This document shows, one piece after another, positions 49,219 to 57,300 of a stretch of DNA of 62,848 bases (positions are counted from its first letter, which is position 1; each line of letters begins with the position of its first letter). Where the stretch lies: contig NZ_JASCIS010000048.1 in NCBI RefSeq assembly GCF_029968015.1, positions 1 to 62,848 on the forward strand, given 5' to 3'. This stretch comes from Streptomyces luteolus (GTDB lineage Bacteria > Actinomycetota > Actinomycetes > Streptomycetales > Streptomycetaceae). Both the position numbers and the translations under genes were made by a program. The notes below the pieces were generated by a model. It was not told the DNA's origin, made no database searches, and saw only the letters and a program-made list of their open reading frames with translations.

Positions 49219-49392
49219 GTGGCTGTTCCGAAGCGGAAGATGTCGCGCAGCAACACGCGCCACCGCCGGTCGCAGTGGAAGGCTGCGGTCCCCACCCTGG
49301 TTTCGTGTGAGCGTTGCCAGGAGCCGAAGCAGCAGCACATCGCGTGCCCGAGCTGCGGCACCTACAACAAGCGCCAGGTCCTCGAGGTCTGA
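49219..49392 (+). CDS. rpmF: 50S ribosomal protein L32
   Basis: 57 residues: MAVPKRKMSRSNTRHRRSQW, then CERCQEPKQQHIACPSCGTY with Cys30, Cys33, Cys43 and Cys46 forming a zinc ribbon (C+ form). GTG 49219 starts 2 bp after the yceD stop, so the two are co-translated. Part of the yceD-rpmF-rnc-mutM operon. Confidence 0.97.
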   Translation: MAVPKRKMSRSNTRHRRSQWKAAVPTLVSCERCQEPKQQHIACPSCGTYNKRQVLEV

Positions 49393-49411
49393 GCGGCTGG
49401 TGAGAGGCACC

Positions 49412-50254
49412 GTGTCTAGCCACAAAACGGCGGATGACGCCAAAGCGGCAAACGCCAAGAAGCAGGCGGAGAACACGGCCTCGTCCCACACGCTTCTGGA
49501 AGGGCGGCTCGGGTACAAGCTCGAGTCCGCCCTTCTGGTGCGTGCGCTGACCCACCGTTCCTACGCGTACGAGAACGGCGGCCTGCCGACGAACGAGCGC
49601 CTCGAGTTCCTCGGGGACTCCGTGCTCGGACTCGTCGTCACGGACACGCTGTACCGCACCCACCCCGACCTGCCCGAGGGCCAGCTGGCCAAGTTGCGGG
49701 CCGCGGTGGTCAATTCGCGTGCGCTGGCGGAGGTGGGCCGCGAGCTCGACCTCGGCGCCTTCATCCGGCTCGGCCGGGGCGAAGAAGGCACGGGCGGCCG
49801 GGACAAGGCATCCATCCTCGCCGACACCCTCGAAGCGGTGATCGGCGCCGTCTATCTCGACCAGGGTCTGGACGCGGCCTCCGAGCTGGTCCACCGGCTC
49901 TTCGACCCGCTGATCGAGAAGTCCTCCAACCTCGGAGCCGGCCTGGACTGGAAGACCAGCCTCCAGGAGCTCACCGCGACCGAAGGCCTCGGCGTGCCCG
50001 AGTACCTGGTCTCGGAGACCGGCCCCGACCACGAGAAGACCTTCACCGCTGCCGCCCGCGTCGGAGGCGTCTCGTACGGCACCGGCACCGGTCGCAGCAA
50101 GAAGGAAGCGGAGCAGCAGGCCGCCGAGTCCGCGTGGCGTGCGATTCGCGCCGCCGCGGACGAGCGCGCCAAGGCCGAAGCCGAAGGGGCCGAAGGGGCC
50201 GCAGAGGCCGCGGCGGCGGACGCCGGCAGCGCCCCCGAATCGGCCAAGGCCTGA
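49412..50254 (+). CDS. rnc: Ribonuclease III
   Basis: 280 residues. RNase III signature NERLEFLGDSVLGLVV (about 50-65) with catalytic Glu/Asp, a second metal-site segment ASILADTLEAVIGAVYLDQG, and a C-terminal dsRNA-binding domain (WKTSLQELTATEGLG ... GRSKKEAEQQAAESAW). An acidic Ala-rich tail follows. GTG 49412 is chosen (AGAGGCACC upstream); GTG 49400 is possible. In Streptomyces rnc (absB) is a global regulator of antibiotic synthesis and matures rRNA. Confidence 0.95.
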   Translation: MSSHKTADDAKAANAKKQAENTASSHTLLEGRLGYKLESALLVRALTHRSYAYENGGLPTNERLEFLGDSVLGLVVTDTLYRTHPDLPEGQLAKLRAAVVNSRALAEVGRELDLGAFIRLGRGEEGTGGRDKASILADTLEAVIGAVYLDQGLDAASELVHRLFDPLIEKSSNLGAGLDWKTSLQELTATEGLGVPEYLVSETGPDHEKTFTAAARVGGVSYGTGTGRSKKEAEQQAAESAWRAIRAAADERAKAEAEGAEGAAEAAAADAGSAPESAKA

Positions 50255-50362
50255 CGCCGACGCCGAGCCGCAAGCCGTTCCGCAGGCTGTACGACGGCCC
50301 GTCCCGTATCCCACGGGGCGGGCCGTCGGCCGTGCATTCACCCACGTACCGGGGGAGGACCC

Positions 50363-51226
50363 GTGCCCGAACTGCCCGAGGTCGAAGTCGTCCGCCGCGG
50401 ACTGGAGCGCTGGGTCTCCGGACGCGTCGTGACCGAGGTCGAGGTGCTGCACCCACGCGCCGTACGCCGCCACCTCGCCGGCGGGCCCGACTTCGCCGCC
50501 CGGCTCAAGGGGCACCGGATCGGCATCGCCCGGCGGCGCGGAAAGTACCTGTGGCTGCCGCTCGCCGATTCGCCGAACGCGATCCTGGCGCACCTCGGCA
50601 TGAGCGGCCAACTCCTCGTACAGCCTGAGGGCGCCCCCGACGAGAAGCATCTGCGCATCCGCGTCGGCTTCGACGACGAGCAAGGCACCGAGCTGCGCTT
50701 CGTCGACCAGCGGACCTTCGGCGGGCTCTCGCTGCACGGCACCACCGCCGACGGGCTGCCCGACGTCATCGCGCACATCGCCCGCGACCCGCTCGACCCC
50801 GCCTTCGACGACGAGGCCTTCCACCAAGGCCTGCGCCGCAGCCGTACGACCATCAAGCGGGCGCTGCTCAACCAGTCGCTGATCAGCGGCGTCGGCAACA
50901 TCTACGCGGACGAGGCGCTCTGGCGCGCCAAGCTGCACTACGAGCGCCCCACCGCCACCTTCACGCGCCCCCGCACCATCGAACTCCTCGGCCACATCCG
51001 CGACGTCATGAACGCCGCGCTCGCCGTGGGCGGCACCAGCTTCGACAGCCTGTACGTCAATGTGAACGGCGAGTCCGGCTACTTCGAGCGGGCGCTCGAC
51101 GCCTACGGGCGCGAGGACGAGCCGTGCCGGCGCTGCGGCACGCCGATGCGCCGACGGCCGTGGATGAACCGGTCCAGCTACTTCTGCCCGCGCTGCCAAC
51201 GGCCGCCGCGGGCGACCCGTACGTAA
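50363..51226 (+). CDS. mutM: Formamidopyrimidine-DNA glycosylase
   Basis: 287 residues: N-terminal MPELPEVEVVRRGLERW with the catalytic Pro2 and Glu3, the helix-two-turn-helix QSLISGVGNIYADEALW, and the C-terminal zinc finger CRRCGTPMRRRPWMNRSSYF plus CPRC. It removes 8-oxoguanine. GTG 50363 has GGGGGAGGACCC upstream. It follows rnc in the conserved order; a bidirectional hairpin follows the stop. Confidence 0.96.
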   Translation: MPELPEVEVVRRGLERWVSGRVVTEVEVLHPRAVRRHLAGGPDFAARLKGHRIGIARRRGKYLWLPLADSPNAILAHLGMSGQLLVQPEGAPDEKHLRIRVGFDDEQGTELRFVDQRTFGGLSLHGTTADGLPDVIAHIARDPLDPAFDDEAFHQGLRRSRTTIKRALLNQSLISGVGNIYADEALWRAKLHYERPTATFTRPRTIELLGHIRDVMNAALAVGGTSFDSLYVNVNGESGYFERALDAYGREDEPCRRCGTPMRRRPWMNRSSYFCPRCQRPPRATRT

Positions 51227-51233
51227 GACGGGG

Positions 51234-51268
51234 CTAGGGCCCGTCTCCCCGATCTCTGCGGGCCCTAG
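51234..51268. terminator. Terminator between mutM and the CAP-domain gene
   Basis: CTAGGGCCCG (51234-51243) and CGGGCCCTAG (51259-51268), perfect 10-bp stem, 15-nt loop. The right arm covers the stop of the minus-strand CAP gene. Confidence 0.7.
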
Positions 51269-52170
51269 AAGCCGAAGTCCTGCGTCCACCAAGGGCCGCC
51301 GGACGCGAAGTGGGCGCCGACGCCGAGGGTCTTGTAGTCGCAGTTGAGGATGTTGGCGCGGTGGCCCGGGCTGTTCATCCAGGAGTCCATGACGGACTGG
51401 GCGTTGGACTGGCCGCGGGCTATGTTCTCGCCGCCGAGGTTGCTGACCCCGGCCTGCTCGGCGCGGTCCCAGGGGGTGTCGCCGTCCGGGTCGGTGTGGT
51501 CGAAGAAGCCGCGCTCGGCCATGTCCTCGCTGAAGTCGGCGGCCAGATCGGCGAGGGCGGCGTCGGCCTTCACCGGGCTGCAACCGGCCTGCGCCCGCTC
51601 CTGGTTGACGAGGGAGAGCACCTCGGCCTCGGCGGCCTGGCCGGTGTCCGGGGACTGCGGAGCCGACGGCTTGGCGGGGGCGGCCGACTCGGGCTTCGCC
51701 GGCGCCTGGGTCTTCGGCTTCTCCGTCTTCTTCTCACCGGCGCCGGTGTCCGCGGTGGACTTCTCGGGCGACGGGGTCTTGGACGGCTTCGCGGAGCGGG
51801 ACGGGGAGGCCTTCGACGGCGTCTTCGACGGCTCGGGGCGCTCGGAGCCACGGCTCGTGGGGCTCTCGGAGCGGTCCGGGGAGGCGGAGGTCTCGCCCTG
51901 CGTCTCCAGATCGGTCGGGCTGCCCGCGGACTGCACGCGGCTGGACTCCTGGCCGTCGCCGCCCGTGAAGGTGTCGCCGGGTATCAGGCCGGAGGCGACG
52001 GCGACGGCGCCCATCGCCACGGCAGCGGAGACGCCGAGCAGACCGGTACGCACCGGCACCGAGCCCCGCTTCGAGCGGCGGTGCGAGTGTGCGCCGCCCG
52101 TGCGACCGGTGTCCGCCGGGTGCTGCTCGTCGCTCGCGCCCGCGGCGCCCACGCGTCGGTGGCGTCCCAT
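51265..52170 (-). CDS. CAP-domain (SCP/PR-1-like) membrane-anchored or secreted protein
   Basis: 301 residues. A basic Arg/His-rich N-terminus, a membrane segment about 44-66 (LLGVSAAVAMGAVAVASGLI), a Ser/Pro/Lys-rich linker of about 110 residues, and a CAP domain (about 178-301): VLSLVNQERAQAGCSPV, GFFDHTDPDGDTPWDR, LGGENIARGQ and SPGHRANILNCDYKTLGVG. The His and Glu of the CAP cavity are present. Extracellular; role unknown. Convergent with mutM. Confidence 0.9.
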   Translation of the reverse strand: MGRHRRVGAAGASDEQHPADTGRTGGAHSHRRSKRGSVPVRTGLLGVSAAVAMGAVAVASGLIPGDTFTGGDGQESSRVQSAGSPTDLETQGETSASPDRSESPTSRGSERPEPSKTPSKASPSRSAKPSKTPSPEKSTADTGAGEKKTEKPKTQAPAKPESAAPAKPSAPQSPDTGQAAEAEVLSLVNQERAQAGCSPVKADAALADLAADFSEDMAERGFFDHTDPDGDTPWDRAEQAGVSNLGGENIARGQSNAQSVMDSWMNSPGHRANILNCDYKTLGVGAHFASGGPWWTQDFGF

Positions 52171-52302
52171 CTTGGTGGCCTTCCTGATCCCTGAGGTTCG
52201 TGTGCCTCACCCGTACGAGTGAGGCGCGGCTGTCGCGACTGTACGTGAAGAGAATGTGGGGGCGAAGTGCCTTGCGGGCAATAGGCCGGTTAGCTTTCCC
52301 AC

Positions 52303-52584
52303 ATGAATGAAGAGGTACGGCTCACCGCCTGGGTACGCGGTCAGGTACAGGGAGTGGGCTTTCGCTGGTTCACCAGGGCGAAGGCACTCGAGATCGGCGG
52401 TCTGGTCGGCTTCGCGCTCAACCTCGCCGACGGCCGCGTCCAGGTCGTTGCCGAAGGCACCCGCATCGGGTGTGACGCACTGCTCGGCTGGCTCAGGGAG
52501 GGCGACACACCCGGCCGGGTCGACGGCGTCACTGAGATCTGGGACACGCCCCGGGGCATCTACGACACCTTCGCCATCCGGTGA
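52303..52584 (+). CDS. acyP: Acylphosphatase
   Basis: 93 residues: AWVRGQVQGVGFRWFTRAKA with the catalytic Arg in GVGFR, and GFALNLADGRVQVVAEG with the catalytic Asn. It hydrolyses acyl phosphates. It is small, cytoplasmic and divergent from the CAP gene. Position before smc is conserved in Streptomyces. Confidence 0.94.
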   Translation: MNEEVRLTAWVRGQVQGVGFRWFTRAKALEIGGLVGFALNLADGRVQVVAEGTRIGCDALLGWLREGDTPGRVDGVTEIWDTPRGIYDTFAIR

Positions 52585-52961
52585 GGACGGGCGGGTCCCG
52601 GGCGTCCGACGCGGCGCAGGGACCCGCACCCGGCGAAGTCGCGGACGGAAAGCGCCTGGTGGTTGCCAATAAAGCCTTGTCGTGCCAGGCTGCGCGGAGC
52701 AGAATGATCTCCACGCCCCCAGGGCCCCGAAGGAGAGCAGCGCCGCCCGTTCCAGGCCGCGCGCCCCCGGGCCGCCCGCCAATACGGGGTGTGATCGTGT
52801 TGACCGTCAAACTTTTTGGTGAGACTCTGGAAGTCCCCGCGCACCCCGGCTGTTTGGCATGTGGGAACGGCAATCAAAACAAGCAGTGCCATTCACCGCG
52901 GGTGCTTCCCTCACGACCCACACCGATTCGGTCGGTCACTCAGTGTGGAGGACCATCCATC
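52585..52961. promoter_or_regulatory. 377-bp gene-free leader before the small coiled-coil gene
   Basis: No gene is supported. TTGACCGTCAA (52800-52810) is a palindrome that includes a good -35 hexamer TTGACC; GACTCT 17 bp further is a weak -10 candidate. The region after it (52810-52930) is less GC-rich than the surroundings. A long untranslated leader or a small RNA is possible. Confidence 0.4.
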
Positions 52962-53174
52962 ATGGCAAAGGCGCTTCTCGGTTACGTCGGCGGCTCCGAC
53001 CCGCGACTCCTCGCCGAGATGCGACGGCTCCAGCAGCGCGTCCAGGACCTGGAATCCGAGCTCGTACGAATCCAGGCCGAGAACGACGCGCTGGCTACTG
53101 CTGCCGCTTCTCACGAAGGCGACTCGTTTCTGGAGAGCATCGACGTACCCCAGGCGGAGCCTGCGCTGACCTGA
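52962..53174 (+). CDS. Small coiled-coil protein, unknown function
   Basis: 70 residues: MAKALLGYVGGSDPRLLAEM, then RRLQQRVQDLESELVRIQAE, a heptad coiled coil about 18-48, then an acidic tail. ATG 52962 has GGAGGACC upstream. It is conserved between acyP and smc in streptomycetes as far as I recall; a helper for SMC or the chromosome is a guess from position only. Closed by a classical terminator. Confidence 0.8.
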   Translation: MAKALLGYVGGSDPRLLAEMRRLQQRVQDLESELVRIQAENDALATAAASHEGDSFLESIDVPQAEPALT

Positions 53175-53234
53175 GTTGCTGCCTCGTGAGGCATCACTCG
53201 GGGCTGCCTGTGTCAGCCGCTTGAGAAGATCTGC

Positions 53235-53264
53235 AAGGGACGCTTCGGCGTCCCTTCTTTCTTT
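53235..53264 (+). terminator. Intrinsic terminator after the small coiled-coil gene
   Basis: AAGGGACGC (53235-53243), TTCG tetraloop, GCGTCCCTT (53248-53256), then CTTTCTTTC: a textbook intrinsic terminator, rare in this GC-rich genome. Confidence 0.92.
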
Positions 53265-53472
53265 CCCCCGCTTTCTTTCCCCCCGCTTCCCCTCCCCGCC
53301 GGTGCCGCCCGTCCGCTCCGGATCCCCCTGCCGCTCCGGATCCCCCTGATCGTCAAAGCGTTCCCTCACGTCTGATGTGCCCTGCACCCTCCGCGATGAA
53401 ACCGCGTGTTCATGCCGTGAGACGCGGCGGTTCATGGAGTCGGGGCGAGCCCGAAAGGTAGAGTCCGGCGGC

Positions 53473-56400
53473 GTGCACCTCAAGGCCCTGACCCTGCGCG
53501 GGTTCAAATCCTTCGCCTCGGCGACCACACTGCGCTTCGAGCCGGGCATCACGTGCGTCGTCGGACCCAACGGTTCCGGCAAGTCGAACGTGGTGGACGC
53601 GCTCAGCTGGGTCATGGGTGAGCAGGGCGCCAAGTCGCTGCGCGGCGGCAAGATGGAGGACGTCATCTTCGCCGGCACCACCGGGCGGCCACCGCTCGGC
53701 CGGGCCGAGGTGTCGCTGACCATCGACAACTCCGACGGTGTGCTGCCCATCGAGTACGCCGAGGTCACCATCACGCGGATCATGTTCCGCAACGGCGGCA
53801 GCGAGTACCAGATCAACGGGGACACCTGCCGACTCCTGGACATCCAGGAGCTGTTGTCCGACTCCGGCATCGGCCGCGAGATGCATGTCATCGTCGGCCA
53901 GGGCCAGCTCGACTCCGTACTGCACGCCGACCCCATGGGGCGCCGCGCCTTCATCGAGGAGGCGGCGGGTGTGCTCAAGCACCGCAAGCGCAAGGAGAAG
54001 GCGCTGCGGAAGCTGGACGCGATGCAGGCCAACCTCGCACGCGTACAGGACCTCACCGACGAACTCCGCCGACAGCTCAAGCCCCTCGGGCGGCAGGCCG
54101 CGGTCGCACGTCGGGCCGCCGTCATCCAGGCCGACCTGCGCGACGCCCGCCTCCGCCTCCTCGCCGACGACCTGGTCGGGCTGCGGGAGGCACTGCGTAC
54201 GGAGATCGCCGACGAGGCGGAGCTGAAGCGGCGCAAGGAGGAGGCCGAGGCGCGGCTCAAGGCGGCGCTCGCGCGGGAGGCCGAGCTTGAGGGCGAGGCG
54301 CGCCGCCTCGCACCGCGGCTGCAGCGCGCGCAGCAGACCTGGTACGAGCTGTCGCAGCTGGCGGAGCGGGTGCGCGGCACGGTCTCGCTCGCCGACGCCC
54401 GCGTGCAGAGCGCCACCTCCGCGCCCGCGGAGGAGCGGCGCGGCCGCGACCCCGAGGACATGGAGCGCGAGGCCGCCCGGATCCGGGAGCAGGAGGCCGA
54501 GTTGGAGGCCGCGCTCGAAGCGGCCGAGCGGGCCCTTGAGGACACGGTGGCCCACCGGGCCGAGCTGGAGCGGGAGTTGGCGCGTGAGGAGCGGCGCCTG
54601 AAGGACGTGGCGCGGGCGATCGCCGACCGCCGCGAGGGCCTGGCCCGCCTCAACGGCCAGGTGGGCGCGGCCCGCAGCAGAGGGGCTTCGGCGCAGGCCG
54701 AGATCGACCGGCTAGCCGCCGCGCGCGACGAGGCCCAGGAGCGGGCGGCCGCGGCGCAGGAGGAGTACGAGCAGCTCAAGGCCGAGGTTGACGGGCTCGA
54801 CGCCGACGACTCCGAGCTCGGCGAGCGGCACGACGCGGCCAAGCGTGAACTGGCCGACGCGGAGGCGGCCTTGTCCGCCGCACGCGAGGCGGCCACCTCG
54901 GCGGAGCGGAAGCGGGCGGCGACGGCGGCCCGGCACGAGGCGCTCGCGCTCGGGCTGCGCCGCAAGGACGGTACGGGAGCGCTGCTCGCCGCGAAGGAAC
55001 AGCTGGCCGGGCTGCTCGGTCCTGCCTCCGGACTGCTCACCGTGACCCCCGGGTTCGAGGTGCCGGTGGCGGCGGCGCTCGGGGCCGCCGCCGACGCGAT
55101 CGCCGTGAGCCCCCCGGCGACGGCGGCCGAGGCGATCCGGCTGCTCCGCAAGCAGGACGCGGGCCGCGCGGCCCTACTGCTCGGCGGCGCCCCCGACGAC
55201 GTACCGGCGAAGCATGGGGACGGGCCGCCGTTCGCCGCTGAACTGGTGCGCGGGCCCGAGGAGTTGATGCCCTCGGTGCGGCGGCTGCTTCGCGGGATCG
55301 TCGTCGTGGGAACCCTGGAGGACGCCGAGGATCTGGTGCACGCGCGGCCGGAGTTGACGGCCGTGACCGCCGAAGGGGACCTGCTCGGGGCGCACTTCGC
55401 GCAGGGCGGGTCGGCCGGGGCGCCGAGCCTGATCGAGGTGCAGGCCTCGGTGGACGAGGCCGCGGCCGAGCTGGAGGAGCTCGGGGTGCGGTGCGAGGCG
55501 CTGGCGGACGAGCAGCAGCGGGCGGTGGAGCGGCGGCGTGGATGTGCCGCGCTGGTCGAGGAGTTGGGGGAGCGGCGGCGGGCCGCGGACCGGGAGAAGT
55601 CGGCGGTGTCGCAGCAGCTCGGGCGGCTCGCCGGGCAGGCGCGCGGGGCCGCGGGCGAGGCGGAGCGGTCGGTCGCGGCGGCGGCCCGCGCGCAGGAGGC
55701 CCTGGACCGTGCACTCGAAGAGGTGGAGGAGCTGGCCGAACGGCTCGCGGTCGCGGGGGAGCTGCCCGTAGAGGAAGAGCCCGACACCTCCGTACGGGAC
55801 CGGCTCGCGGCCGACGGGGCCAATGCGCGGCAGACCGAGATGGAGGCGCGGCTTCAGGCGCGCACGCACGAGGAGCGGGTCAAGGGCCTCGCCGGACGTG
55901 CCGACGGCCTGGACCGGGCCGCGCGCGCCGAACGGGAGGCCCGGGCACGGGCCGAGCAGCGCCGGGCCCGGCTGCGGCGCGAGGCGGCCGTCGCACAGGC
56001 GGTCGGCTCGGGCGCCCGGCAGCTGCTCGCGCACGTGGAGGTGTCCCTCGTACGGGCCGAGCGGGAGCGGGAGGCGGCCGAGCGGGCCAAGGCGGAGCGT
56101 GAGCAGGAGCTGGTGGCGGAGCGGAACGCCGGCCGGGACCTCAAGGCCGAGCTTGACAAGCTGACCGACTCGGTGCACCGGGGTGAGGTCCTCGGCGCCG
56201 AGAAGCGGATGCGGATCGAGCAGTTGGAGTCGAAGGCGCTGGAGGAGCTGGGCGTCGAACCGGCCGGGCTTGTCGCGGAGTACGGGCCCGACCAGCTCGT
56301 ACCGCCGTCGCCGCCCGCCGAGGGCGAGGAGCCGCCGGACACTGAGAACCGGAGCGGCGGCTCCGCCGCGGGGTCTCATCCGCGGAGCACACCGCGGCCG

Positions 56401-57051
56401 TATGTGCGCGTGGAGCAGGAGAAGCGGCTGAAGGCGGCCGAACGGGCCTACCAGCAGCTCGGGAAGATCAACCCGCTGGCGCTCGAGGAGTTCGCGGCGC
56501 TGGAGGAGCGGCACAAGTTCCTGAGCGAGCAGCTGGAGGACCTGAAGAAGACCCGCGCCGACCTCCTTCAGGTGGTGAAGGAGGTGGACGAGCGGGTGGA
56601 GCAGGTCTTCACGGAGGCGTACTACGACACGGCCCGGGAGTTCGAGGGCGTCTTCTCGCGGCTCTTCCCGGGCGGCGAGGGCCGGCTGGTCCTGACCGAT
56701 CCGGACAACATGCTGACCACCGGTGTGGACGTCGAGGCGCGGCCGCCGGGCAAGAAGGTCAAGCGGCTCAGCCTGCTCTCGGGCGGCGAGCGGTCGCTCA
56801 CGGCGGTGGCGATGCTGGTCGCGATCTTCAAGGCGCGGCCCAGTCCGTTCTATGTGATGGACGAGGTCGAGGCGGCACTCGACGACACCAATCTGCAGCG
56901 GCTGATCCGGATCATGCGGGAGCTGCAGGAGTCCTCGCAGCTCATCGTGATCACGCACCAGAAGCGCACGATGGAGGTCGCGGACGCGCTGTACGGCGTG
57001 TCCATGCAGGGGGACGGGGTCTCGAAGGTCATCAGCCAGCGGTTGAGCTGA
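53473..57051 (+). CDS. smc: Chromosome segregation protein SMC
   Basis: 1192 residues. Walker A GPNGSGKS at 31-38, long Glu/Arg/Ala coiled coils, hinge about 510-665 (PASGLLTVTPGFEVPVAAAL), second coil, signature LSGGERSL at about 1102 and Walker B FYVMDEVEAALDD near 1126. SMC with ScpAB organises and segregates chromosomes. GTG 53473 (MHLKALTLRGFKSF) is the family start; the longer reading has no similarity. Near residue 945-980 a Pro/Ser/Gly-rich linker interrupts the second coil. Promoter must lie between the upstream terminator and here. Confidence 0.97.
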   Translation: MHLKALTLRGFKSFASATTLRFEPGITCVVGPNGSGKSNVVDALSWVMGEQGAKSLRGGKMEDVIFAGTTGRPPLGRAEVSLTIDNSDGVLPIEYAEVTITRIMFRNGGSEYQINGDTCRLLDIQELLSDSGIGREMHVIVGQGQLDSVLHADPMGRRAFIEEAAGVLKHRKRKEKALRKLDAMQANLARVQDLTDELRRQLKPLGRQAAVARRAAVIQADLRDARLRLLADDLVGLREALRTEIADEAELKRRKEEAEARLKAALAREAELEGEARRLAPRLQRAQQTWYELSQLAERVRGTVSLADARVQSATSAPAEERRGRDPEDMEREAARIREQEAELEAALEAAERALEDTVAHRAELERELAREERRLKDVARAIADRREGLARLNGQVGAARSRGASAQAEIDRLAAARDEAQERAAAAQEEYEQLKAEVDGLDADDSELGERHDAAKRELADAEAALSAAREAATSAERKRAATAARHEALALGLRRKDGTGALLAAKEQLAGLLGPASGLLTVTPGFEVPVAAALGAAADAIAVSPPATAAEAIRLLRKQDAGRAALLLGGAPDDVPAKHGDGPPFAAELVRGPEELMPSVRRLLRGIVVVGTLEDAEDLVHARPELTAVTAEGDLLGAHFAQGGSAGAPSLIEVQASVDEAAAELEELGVRCEALADEQQRAVERRRGCAALVEELGERRRAADREKSAVSQQLGRLAGQARGAAGEAERSVAAAARAQEALDRALEEVEELAERLAVAGELPVEEEPDTSVRDRLAADGANARQTEMEARLQARTHEERVKGLAGRADGLDRAARAEREARARAEQRRARLRREAAVAQAVGSGARQLLAHVEVSLVRAEREREAAERAKAEREQELVAERNAGRDLKAELDKLTDSVHRGEVLGAEKRMRIEQLESKALEELGVEPAGLVAEYGPDQLVPPSPPAEGEEPPDTENRSGGSAAGSHPRSTPRPYVRVEQEKRLKAAERAYQQLGKINPLALEEFAALEERHKFLSEQLEDLKKTRADLLQVVKEVDERVEQVFTEAYYDTAREFEGVFSRLFPGGEGRLVLTDPDNMLTTGVDVEARPPGKKVKRLSLLSGGERSLTAVAMLVAIFKARPSPFYVMDEVEAALDDTNLQRLIRIMRELQESSQLIVITHQKRTMEVADALYGVSMQGDGVSKVISQRLS

Positions 57052-57101
57052 TCCGGGGCCGGCGGCCGAGCTGACCCGTTCCGCCCGTTTCTCCCTTAAT
57101 A

Positions 57102-57118
57102 AGTTCAAGCATTGAACT
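57102..57118. promoter_or_regulatory. Inverted repeat upstream of glcP
   Basis: AGTTCAA (57102-57108), GCA, TTGAACT (57112-57118): a perfect 17-bp palindromic site in an unusually AT-rich stretch. A second pair, ACTTGAAG (57173-57180) and CTTCAAGT (57208-57215), lies nearer the gene. Likely operators for sugar- or carbon-dependent control of glcP; regulator unknown. Confidence 0.55.
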
Positions 57119-57300
57119 CTTGGCGTCTTCGCATGCTCAGAAAATCACAGCACTCGACCTATTGACTTCGGAACTTGAAGACATAGTCTCTGCAAGGTTG
57201 TTTTTACCTTCAAGTGGTGAGTGGCATGAAGTTGTGCGCCACTGGAAGGTGCCTCTACCCCCACCCCGGCGCTGTGGCCGGTGGCGCCCGAGGAGTACAA

